A program made the translations under genes and the position numbers. From the NCBI GenBank assembly GCA_024236175.1, contig JACKKY010000007.1, positions 124,001-188,000 of the forward strand: DNA of 64,000 bases, given 5' to 3'. The notes under the pieces were generated by a model that saw only the letters and a list, made by a program, of their open reading frames with translations, ran no database searches and was not told where the DNA came from. Each line of letters opens with the position of its first letter. Positions within the stretch are counted from its first letter, which is position 1. This DNA is from Novosphingobium sp. (GTDB taxonomy: Bacteria; Pseudomonadota; Alphaproteobacteria; Sphingomonadales; Sphingomonadaceae). This document shows, in pieces, positions 25,070-32,237 of this stretch.

Positions 25070-25836
25070 TGTCAGACGCCGTCCTGTTCGATGCCCGCGA
25101 CGACGGGATCGCCGTCATCACCATCAACCGGCCCGAGCAGCGCAATTGCCTAAGCAGGGAAGTGCGTGAAGCGCTTTACGCCGCATGGGACCGGTTCGAG
25201 AATGACGATGCCTTGCGGATCGCCATCCTGACCGGCGCCGGGGAGAAGAGCTTTTGCGCCGGGGGCGATCTCAAGGAAATGGTCAAAACCGGCATGGCGG
25301 TGCCCGCGCGTGACTTCATTCCGGTGCCCTACGACAACCTCGAACTCTCCAAGCCGACGATCGCTGCGGTCAACGGCTTCGCCTTCGCCGGCGGCTGGCT
25401 GATCGCGCAGGCCTGCGACCTGTGCGTCGCATCGACCAACGCGAAATTCGCGATCACCGAAGTCAAGGTCGGCAGGGGGTCGCCGTGGGCCGCGCCGCTG
25501 ATCCACATGATCCCGCAGCGGATCATGATGGAGATCATCCTGACCGGAAAGCCGATCACCGCCCAGCGCGCCTACGAGATCGGACTGGTGAACCGCCTTT
25601 CCGAGCCGGAAGCGCTGTTGGACACGGCGATCGAACTGGCGAAGGAAGTGCTGGAAGGCGCCCCGCTCTCGGTGAAGGCCGGCCGGGAGACGGTGATGCT
25701 GGCGACAGAGATGGGGCGCGCGGCCGCGCTGCAATCGGCTCGTGCCGCGCATGAACTTACCTACAACAGCCAAGACGCACAGGAAGGGCCGCGTGCCTTT
25801 GCCGAAAAGCGCAAGCCCGAATGGAAGGGGCGGTAG
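25069..25836 (+). CDS. Enoyl-CoA hydratase/isomerase family protein
   Basis: Crotonase-fold enzyme acting on acyl-CoA thioesters. Begins with the usual DGIAVITINRPEQRN, then the oxyanion-hole loop SFCAGGDLKEM (about residues 62-72) and NGFAFAGGWLIAQACDL (about 103-119). ITEVKVGRGSPW holds the first catalytic-type glutamate; the second glutamate of classical hydratases is not obvious, so a related hydrolase or isomerase reaction is possible. Length 255. Its ATG overlaps the previous stop by one base. It is the last gene of the acyl-CoA operon. Confidence 0.9.
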   Translation: MSDAVLFDARDDGIAVITINRPEQRNCLSREVREALYAAWDRFENDDALRIAILTGAGEKSFCAGGDLKEMVKTGMAVPARDFIPVPYDNLELSKPTIAAVNGFAFAGGWLIAQACDLCVASTNAKFAITEVKVGRGSPWAAPLIHMIPQRIMMEIILTGKPITAQRAYEIGLVNRLSEPEALLDTAIELAKEVLEGAPLSVKAGRETVMLATEMGRAAALQSARAAHELTYNSQDAQEGPRAFAEKRKPEWKGR

Positions 25837-25925
25837 GCGCGCCGATACGCGTCGAACTCCCGACCTTGCATATTGCGCATGATATGTTTCATTAGGAATT
25901 GCTGCCGTTTGAATTGGGAGTCTGG

Positions 25926-26912
25926 ATGATGGCGAGCTTGAATATTCGTGACCTGAGCCCGGATCTCGGCTTCGGTTCTCGTGTCGAAGGCCTCAATTGG
26001 GACAATATCCGTGACGAAGCCCTGAGGGCCGATCTTCAGGCGCTGTTCGTCGACCGGGGCGTGATCGTCTTCGAAGGCATGGAGCCTTCGTCGCAGATGC
26101 AGGTCGAGCTCAGCACGGTTTTCGGCCCGCTGAAGGATCACCCGACCCGCAACGTACCGCGCGCCGATCCGGATCTCGCCGAAGGCGTGATCGACATGCA
26201 TTACATCCCCGAGACCGAACGCACCCACGATCACGGGCTGGTCGAGACCAATGGCAGGAAAGTCGTGTCCTTCCTGCCGTGGCATTTCGACCACACCTAT
26301 AACGACGAGCTCAACTACGCCGGCGTCCTGCGCGCGGTTGCGCAGGCTCCGGTGGGCGGACGGACGGGCTTTGCCGACGGCATCGACATCTACAGGAAGA
26401 TGGATCCGGAAATCCTCAGGAAGATCGAGAACCTCAGCGCGATCTACACGCTGGATGTGCGCCTGACGCAGATGCGTTTCGGCCGCTATTTCAACACTTT
26501 CGGTGATACCGAGAGGGATGCCGCGAACACGCAGGAGTCAACGATCTTCCCGCGCGCGATCCATCCCATGGTCTGGACGCGGCCCACCGGTGAGAAGGTC
26601 GCCCATTTCTGCGGTTTCTCGGCTGTCGGCATCGAAGGTCACGAGGATCCCGAGGGCGAGGCCCTGTTCGAGGAAGCGCTGCAGGAAATGTACCGCCACA
26701 TCGATCCCTACTGGCATGAATGGAAGCCGACCGACATGCTGATCTGGGACAACCTGCGCGTGCTGCACGCGGTGGAAGGCTGCGACCCGCAATACGAGCG
26801 CCGCATGCACCGCACCACGATCCGGGGCGATTACGGTCTCGGCCGGTTCGAGGACGGCAAGAAGATCGGGGAAGTGAAACGCGAGGTCGCGCCCCTGGCA
26901 TTGCCTGCCTGA
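25926..26912 (+). CDS. TauD/TfdA family Fe(II)/2-oxoglutarate dioxygenase
   Basis: Hydroxylates an unknown substrate with 2-oxoglutarate as co-substrate. The iron ligands are His120 and Asp122 in PWHFDHTYN and His281 in RVLHAVEGC, followed by the co-substrate arginine region MHRTTIRGDYG. The length of 328 is slightly longer than TauD. GGGAG lies just upstream of two adjacent ATGs, 25926 and 25929; the first is used here, and the TTG at 25899 is unlikely. It stands 90 bases after the hydratase gene. It is distinct from the second TauD protein at 43.5 kb, with little shared sequence outside the motif. Confidence 0.92.
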   Translation: MMASLNIRDLSPDLGFGSRVEGLNWDNIRDEALRADLQALFVDRGVIVFEGMEPSSQMQVELSTVFGPLKDHPTRNVPRADPDLAEGVIDMHYIPETERTHDHGLVETNGRKVVSFLPWHFDHTYNDELNYAGVLRAVAQAPVGGRTGFADGIDIYRKMDPEILRKIENLSAIYTLDVRLTQMRFGRYFNTFGDTERDAANTQESTIFPRAIHPMVWTRPTGEKVAHFCGFSAVGIEGHEDPEGEALFEEALQEMYRHIDPYWHEWKPTDMLIWDNLRVLHAVEGCDPQYERRMHRTTIRGDYGLGRFEDGKKIGEVKREVAPLALPA

Positions 26913-26921
26913 TCAGGCAGG
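26904..26921 (+). terminator. Perfect 18-base palindrome at the end of the TauD gene
   Basis: CCTGCCTGATCAGGCAGG is a perfect inverted repeat that contains the stop codon at 26910-26912. A second GC-rich inverted segment with a run of five T follows at about 26940-26965. Together they could end transcription before the next operon, but there is no classical U tract immediately after the stem. Confidence 0.4.
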
Positions 26922-27112
26922 TGCCCGACCAGGACAGAGCCCCCTTTTTCCGGGTTTCCGGGGCGTGAAAGTCGGGGCGGTTCTCAACCGGGCTTCAATT
27001 TGTTAGGAGGCCTCAGGGACAACGGCAGGAGCTCCGGCGATACGGTCGGCAGGACGGTCAAAGAGCAATCTTTCTCGAATTAACGAATCTCCTGCCAAAG
27101 CCCGGCCGGGCT

Positions 27113-27577
27113 TTGGATCGCCTGAGTCTTTCCGCAAGCAACCGGCTGCGGCCCGCCGCTCGTGCATGGTTCATGTACATTGTCGCGGCAATGCTCTTGT
27201 GCCTCGCGGCGTTTGGGCCCGGCACCGACGCCAGGGCGGCAGACTTTTCTGAACCCGGCCCTCTGCAGACCGACACCGGTCATGCACTGATCGCCTGGAA
27301 TGCCGAGGGAGCGGTCACACTGGAGATGGCCCGAGATCCCGCCTTCGCTGATGCCCGGCCGATCTATCTTGGAACCAACCACGCCCATTTCCTGTCCGGT
27401 CTGGCGGACGGTTCCTATTACCTGCGCTTGCGGGGCGAGGATGGAAGCCTGTCCGCGCCGATCGAACTTTCCGTACGGCATCAATCGCTGCAGCGTGCGC
27501 TCTGGCTCGCCCTGGTCGGACTGATCGTCGCCCTGGCCGTTGTCGCAGCGGTGCTGCGGGGGGCGCCCGATGAATGA
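27113..27577 (+). CDS. Exported membrane-anchored protein with fibronectin-III-like domain
   Basis: 154 residues: an N-terminal signal (basic start, hydrophobic about 20-38, ending ARA-ADF), a beta-rich region about 45-122 that resembles a short FN3 domain (GHALIAWNAEGAVTLEMA, LADGSYYLRLRGEDG), and a C-terminal membrane helix about 127-147. The domain would face the periplasm. The start is uncertain: TTG at 27113 gives a basic n-region, whereas ATG at 27173 gives none. Neither has a clear ribosome site. Its stop overlaps the symporter start by eight bases, so it belongs to that transporter operon and may be an accessory subunit. Confidence 0.6.
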   Translation: MDRLSLSASNRLRPAARAWFMYIVAAMLLCLAAFGPGTDARAADFSEPGPLQTDTGHALIAWNAEGAVTLEMARDPAFADARPIYLGTNHAHFLSGLADGSYYLRLRGEDGSLSAPIELSVRHQSLQRALWLALVGLIVALAVVAAVLRGAPDE

Positions 27578-28994
27578 GAATGCCGCCATTCTGCCGCCGA
27601 TGGTCGGCTGGATCCTGCTCGCGCTGTTCAGCGCGCTGTGGATCGGGCTTGGCATCTATTGGGGGCGGCGCAACAAGAACTTCGAGGATCATGCGCTTGC
27701 CGGCCGCAATATCGGCCTTGCGCTGGGATCGGCGACGGCTGCCGCTACCTGGATAACCTCCAACACCACGATGCTTGCCCCGCAATTCGCCCTCCAACTC
27801 GGCATATGGGGAATGCTCGCCTATTCGACTGCCAGTTTCGGCCTGCTGCTGTTCGCCCCGATGGCCGGACGCATCCGCGCGCTGATGCCGCATGGTTACA
27901 CCAGCGGCGATTTCTTCCGCTTGCGTTACGGCCGGCCGGCGTGGGCGATCTTCATGCTGTTCACGTTGTTCTATTCCCTCACATGGCTGGTCAGCATGGC
28001 GATGGCGGGCGGCATACTGCTCAATGCGCTGTCGGGCATTCCCTACGCCTGGGGCATGACCGTGATCCTCACGGTTTGCGTGCTCTACACCATGCGCGGC
28101 GGCCTGGCGGCGGTTATCGGCACAGACTTCATCCAGAGCCTGATCATCATCGTCGGCATTGTCATCGTCGGGTTCGCCGTACTGTCGAATGTCTCCATAG
28201 GTGAAATCCACGCCAACCTGGAGGCCGATCGGCCCGCGTTGCTGGATGTCCTGTTTCCGGCTGCGATCATGGCGATCTTCAACAATCTGCTGTTCGGGCT
28301 CGGCGAGGTGTTTCACAACAACGTCTGGTGGAGCCGTGCCTTCGCCTTCCGTGAGGGCTTGGGCGGCAAGGCGTTCGCGTTGGGTGGGCTTATCTGGTTT
28401 CCGATCCCCATCGCTGCCGGCTTCATCGCGCTTGCCTCCGGCGCGCTCGACGTTTCGGTGCCGGCGGCCGACATGGTCGGCCCTCTGGTTGTCGCCAACG
28501 TGCTGGGCGAGGTCGGGGCTATCGCGATTTTCATCATCGTCTTCTGCTCGCTCGCATCGAGCATCGACAGCCTGCTGGCCGCGACGTCCGACCTGCTGAC
28601 CGAGGATGTCTACCGCCGCGTGTTCCGCCCGGCGGCAACGCCAGCGCGGTTGAAAGCGGTGGCGCAATATGTGACATTGGGCCTTGGTGTTTTCACCTGG
28701 GCGGTCTGTCTGCCCCGCATCGGCACGCTGGCATCGGTCTTGTTCTTTGCCGGCCCACTCGTGGGGTCAATGATCTGGCCGATCGTCACCGGCCTATACT
28801 GGCGCAATGCAAATAGCGTCGGCGCGGTCGGGGGGATGTTGCTGGGCGCAGGCGTTGGCCTCGTCTGCTATTTCGCGATCGGCTGGTACGTGGCCTCACT
28901 GATAGCCACTGCAGTTTCGATGATCTGGGTGCTGGCCTGTGCCCGCCTGTCAAAGACCCGGTTCGACTGGGCCCAGCTTGGTGAATCTGGATGA
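27570..28994 (+). CDS. Sodium:solute symporter (SSS) family transporter
   Basis: 474-residue polytopic membrane protein with about 13 helices in the LeuT-like SSS pattern. Typical features are the start FSALWIGLGIYWGRRNKNFEDH, AGRNIGLALGSATAAATWIT in the first repeat, GYTSGDFFRLRYG, and YTMRGGLAAVIGTDFIQ. Cation-coupled uptake of a small organic solute is expected. The product starts MNENAAILPP at the ATG overlapping the upstream gene, and its stop overlaps the start of a 40-residue peptide gene (ATGA). The substrate is unknown; carbamoyltransferase and amidotransferase genes downstream suggest an amino-acid-like or ureido compound. Confidence 0.93.
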   Translation: MNENAAILPPMVGWILLALFSALWIGLGIYWGRRNKNFEDHALAGRNIGLALGSATAAATWITSNTTMLAPQFALQLGIWGMLAYSTASFGLLLFAPMAGRIRALMPHGYTSGDFFRLRYGRPAWAIFMLFTLFYSLTWLVSMAMAGGILLNALSGIPYAWGMTVILTVCVLYTMRGGLAAVIGTDFIQSLIIIVGIVIVGFAVLSNVSIGEIHANLEADRPALLDVLFPAAIMAIFNNLLFGLGEVFHNNVWWSRAFAFREGLGGKAFALGGLIWFPIPIAAGFIALASGALDVSVPAADMVGPLVVANVLGEVGAIAIFIIVFCSLASSIDSLLAATSDLLTEDVYRRVFRPAATPARLKAVAQYVTLGLGVFTWAVCLPRIGTLASVLFFAGPLVGSMIWPIVTGLYWRNANSVGAVGGMLLGAGVGLVCYFAIGWYVASLIATAVSMIWVLACARLSKTRFDWAQLGESG

Positions 28995-29113
28995 GCTTTT
29001 CCGCCACATTTCTGGCCGTCATCGTCTACGGTGCACTGGTCTGGTGCTCCGTCACCGCTCTGGGGCTCGGCGCACTGCTGATCCGTGATCTGGTCAGGGG
29101 AGAAACCTGGTGA
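28991..29113 (+). CDS. Small one-helix accessory protein of the symporter
   Basis: A 40-residue protein, starting MSFSATFLAVIVYG and ending VRGETW, with one predicted membrane helix from about residue 7 to 31 and a basic-acidic C-terminus. Its ATG overlaps the symporter stop by four bases, and its TGA overlaps the GTG of the next gene, so it is fully embedded in the operon. Short single-helix proteins directly after SSS symporter genes are a known theme (symporter small accessory protein). It is shorter than the usual gene-calling cutoff, but the double overlap makes it convincing. Confidence 0.85.
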   Translation: MSFSATFLAVIVYGALVWCSVTALGLGALLIRDLVRGETW

Positions 29114-30195
29114 TCCGGCCTGCAGCCCAGGTCGCCAGCGAGCAGACTTTCAACAACGAACAGATCGGTAACTGCCCCGATCCTGCGGGGTTGATTGCGC
29201 ATTCCCCGAAGATCCGGCTCGATGTGCTGGAAAGGCTGCGCGGGCAGTCGATCCTTTCGTCTGCCCAGTTCGACAAGCCGCTGCTGTGCGAACTCCTGAA
29301 GCTGGCGGCCTATCTTCAGCTGAAGAAGTTTCCTGTCGCGCATGCGCTTGAAGACCGGATCATGGCGGCCGCCTTTTTCGAACCGAGCACGCGCACGCGC
29401 CTGTCTTTCGAAAGCGCAATGCTGCACCTGGGCGGCAAGACGATAAGTGTTTCCGATGCCAAGACCACCGGCGTCGCCAAGGGAGAATCCCTGCGCGACA
29501 TCGGCCAGATGTTCAATTCCTACGCCGATGTCGTGGCCGTGCGGCACACCGAGCAGTCGGCCGTTCAGGAACTGTGCGAGTATCTGCGCATCCCGCTGCT
29601 GAACGGCGGCAACGGTTCGGATGAGCACCCCAGCCAGGCGATCGCCGATTGGTACGCGCTGCTGAAGTGGCGCCCGGAGATCGCTTTCGGCAAGCTGCCG
29701 GAAAAATTCCGGTTGAATATCGGCATCATCGGCACGCCGGGAAACATGCGTACGGTCAAGAGTTTCCTTATGCTGGCGCTGCTGTTTCACGACAATATCG
29801 ACCATATCACGATCTTCTCGGAAATGGCCGATCCGCTGGGCGAAGAGATCCGGGAGATGACCAATGCCAACCCGATCAGCATCAACTTCTCCCAGGACTT
29901 GAAGCAGAGCCTTGAGTATCTCGACGTCATCTACATGAACGCGATCGCATTCCTGGGCGACGGCTACCGCTTCTTCGGGGATGCGTTCACGCTGAACAGC
30001 TCCAGCAAGCTCAAGGACGATACGGTTATTCTTCATCCGCTGGCGAGGGGCGACGAGCTGGATATCAGCCTCGATAACACCCAGCACAATCTCTATTTCA
30101 ACCAGGCGGACGGTGCCGTCTGGGTGCGCCAGGCGCTGCTGCTGACAGTCTTCGGCAGTGTCCCCAAGGTCGTGCCCGACGAACTGATCGCCTGA
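29110..30195 (+). CDS. Aspartate/ornithine carbamoyltransferase family protein, probably not PyrB
   Basis: Transcarbamoylase fold of 361 residues. The carbamoyl-phosphate loop FFEPSTRTRLSFESAM and the KGESLRD loop are intact, and NGGNGSDEHPSQA carries the His and Gln expected to contact the carbamoyl group. In the second domain the usual HPLPR reads HPLARGDEL. An extra 50-residue N-terminal extension precedes the first domain. The GTG start overlaps the preceding stop (GTGA). Neighbours are a symporter and an amidotransferase, not pyrimidine genes, so the acceptor may be something other than aspartate. Confidence 0.8.
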   Translation: MIRPAAQVASEQTFNNEQIGNCPDPAGLIAHSPKIRLDVLERLRGQSILSSAQFDKPLLCELLKLAAYLQLKKFPVAHALEDRIMAAAFFEPSTRTRLSFESAMLHLGGKTISVSDAKTTGVAKGESLRDIGQMFNSYADVVAVRHTEQSAVQELCEYLRIPLLNGGNGSDEHPSQAIADWYALLKWRPEIAFGKLPEKFRLNIGIIGTPGNMRTVKSFLMLALLFHDNIDHITIFSEMADPLGEEIREMTNANPISINFSQDLKQSLEYLDVIYMNAIAFLGDGYRFFGDAFTLNSSSKLKDDTVILHPLARGDELDISLDNTQHNLYFNQADGAVWVRQALLLTVFGSVPKVVPDELIA

Positions 30196-30226
30196 TTCAT
30201 TCTGTCTGACTGAGGAACGAGCGCCA

Positions 30227-32167
30227 ATGTGTGGCATTGCCGGGCTGTGGAGCCCAACCCGTTATTCGACTGAAACCGAATCCATCGCCATGAAAATGGC
30301 GGATAAGCTCTATCACCGTGGTCCTGACGGGCGCGGCTTCCATTTCGACGCCGACGAGAAGCTGGCGATGATCCACACGCGGCTGTCGATCATCGGCCTC
30401 AATGCTGGTGACCAGCCGATCTACGGGCGGGAGAGCGACGGTACCGGCGGCCTCGTCGGCACGATCAATGGCGAGTTCTACGACTACAAGCGGCTGCGCG
30501 GCCTGCTGCGCACCGACGGCTACGAATTCAACACCAAGTCCGACAGCGAAATCGCGCTCAAGCTCTACCACAAGCACGGCCTCGAATTCGTCGAGCATCT
30601 GCGCGGCGAATTCGCCTTCGCGATCTTCGATCAGAAAAAGCAGCAGCTGATCCTCGTGCGCGATCGCTTCGGGATCCGCCCGCTGTTCTACCACCTTGGC
30701 GACAACGGCTTCTTCTGGGGCTCGGAAATGAAGGCGATGCTCGCCCATCCCGATGTTCCGCGCGAGATGTGCCCGAAGGCGCAGCTCCACCAGATGATGC
30801 AGGTCATGGTCCCCGGCATGACCTTGTGGAAGGGCATCGAGGCGCTCAAGCCCGGCCACATGCTGATTGTCAGCCGCAAGGGCGACGGGTTCGAGATCGA
30901 GGACCGGCGCTACTGGGATGCCGAATTCCCGCTCGAAGGCCAGCACGACGAACTGCCGGATGAAGAGCATATCGAGAATGTGCGCCAGGCTCTCGTTGAA
31001 AGCATCGCCTTCCGCCTGGAGGCGGACGTTCCGGTCGCCTGCTACCTCTCGGGTGGCATCGACAGCTGCTCGATCCTCGGCATGGCGGCGGCGATCCAGC
31101 AGTCGCCGGTCAAGGCCTTCACCATCAGCTTCGACGACGATCGCTACGATGAAGCCGCCATCGCCACCGAGATGGCCGAGAAGGCGGGCGCCGACCAGGA
31201 CATCCTCAACGTCAAGGCGCTCGACCTCTACGGCAAGAATTTCGAGGACGCGGTCTATTATTCGGAGCGCACCTTCTACAACACGCTCGGCGTCGCCAAG
31301 ATGCTGATGAGCCGGCACGTCCGCGAGGTCGGCTACAAGGTGGTGATCACCGGCGAGGGCTCGGACGAGCTGTTCGGCGGCTACGCACAGTTCAAAGCCG
31401 ACCTGTTCCTGCATGACCCGGAATACGCCAAGACCCCGGCGGCCGAGGAAATGCGCAAGCGCAACGCTATCTTCTCGGGCAGTGTGCTGGCCGAAACCCA
31501 GATATCGCACCCCGCCTTCGAGGAAGTGATGGGCTTCACTCCCAACTGGATCCAGCCGTGGATGCTCACGCTCGAACGCGTGAAGCCGCTGTTGTCCGAC
31601 GAGTTCAAGGCGAAGATCGGCGATTACGACCCGATCGCCGCCATTGCCTACAGCCTCGACAAGTCGATGCTCGACGGGCGGCATGTGCTCGACAAGTGCC
31701 AGTACAGCTGGATCAAGACGATGCTCGAAGGCCAGATCCTCAACTGGGGCGGGGACCGTGTCGACATGGCCAACAGCCTGGAATCGCGCCCGGCCTTCCT
31801 CGACCATCACGTCGCCGAACTGGCCATGCGCATCCCGCCGCATGTGCGGGTGCGTGACGGCATCGAGAAATGGGTGGTTCGCGAGGCGATGAAGCACGTG
31901 CTGCCCGAAGTGCTCTACAAGCGCGAGAAATTTGCCTTCATGGCCCCGCCGGCGCATACCGATGCGGCCAAGACGGCGGAAATCAACAAGCTGATCCACA
32001 AATGGCTGTCATCGGAGAAGCTCGCGGAGCACGGCATCTTCGACGAAGCGAAGCTGACCGCCTCGATCGAGGAATACCGCAAGTCGGACGATCATGCCGC
32101 CAACACCCGCAAGGACATCATCCTCAACCACGCCATCGCCCTGCACGCGATGGACTCGCTGATGTAA
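30227..32167 (+). CDS. Asparagine synthetase (glutamine-hydrolysing) family amidotransferase
   Basis: 646-residue class II glutamine amidotransferase fused to an ATP-pyrophosphatase synthetase domain. Cys2 is the N-terminal nucleophile; the glutaminase pocket shows YHRGPDG, HTRLSIIG and NGEFYDY, and the channel region DRFGIRPLFY. The synthetase P-loop is SGGIDS at 275-280, with GEGSDELFGGY downstream. The product class is amidation of a carboxylate, as in asparagine formation or in AsnB-like tailoring enzymes. It starts 31 bases after the carbamoyltransferase and ends that operon. The combination suggests a dedicated small-molecule pathway, not simple asparagine supply. Confidence 0.9.
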   Translation: MCGIAGLWSPTRYSTETESIAMKMADKLYHRGPDGRGFHFDADEKLAMIHTRLSIIGLNAGDQPIYGRESDGTGGLVGTINGEFYDYKRLRGLLRTDGYEFNTKSDSEIALKLYHKHGLEFVEHLRGEFAFAIFDQKKQQLILVRDRFGIRPLFYHLGDNGFFWGSEMKAMLAHPDVPREMCPKAQLHQMMQVMVPGMTLWKGIEALKPGHMLIVSRKGDGFEIEDRRYWDAEFPLEGQHDELPDEEHIENVRQALVESIAFRLEADVPVACYLSGGIDSCSILGMAAAIQQSPVKAFTISFDDDRYDEAAIATEMAEKAGADQDILNVKALDLYGKNFEDAVYYSERTFYNTLGVAKMLMSRHVREVGYKVVITGEGSDELFGGYAQFKADLFLHDPEYAKTPAAEEMRKRNAIFSGSVLAETQISHPAFEEVMGFTPNWIQPWMLTLERVKPLLSDEFKAKIGDYDPIAAIAYSLDKSMLDGRHVLDKCQYSWIKTMLEGQILNWGGDRVDMANSLESRPAFLDHHVAELAMRIPPHVRVRDGIEKWVVREAMKHVLPEVLYKREKFAFMAPPAHTDAAKTAEINKLIHKWLSSEKLAEHGIFDEAKLTASIEEYRKSDDHAANTRKDIILNHAIALHAMDSLM

Positions 32168-32237
32168 GACTGGCCGGCTTCCTCGCCGCTCGCTGACGAA
32201 GCGGGTCATCGCAATCGATCAGTGAGGCCTGCCGGCC

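Noticed and set aside
29110..30195. Plain assignment as pyrB
   Set aside because: The fold fits, but the gene context, HPLAR motif and N-terminal extension do not; left as a carbamoyltransferase family protein.
30197..31999. 600-codon minus-strand frame over the asparagine synthetase gene
   Set aside because: Exact antisense of a well-supported coding frame; Val/Asp/His/Leu-rich without motifs.
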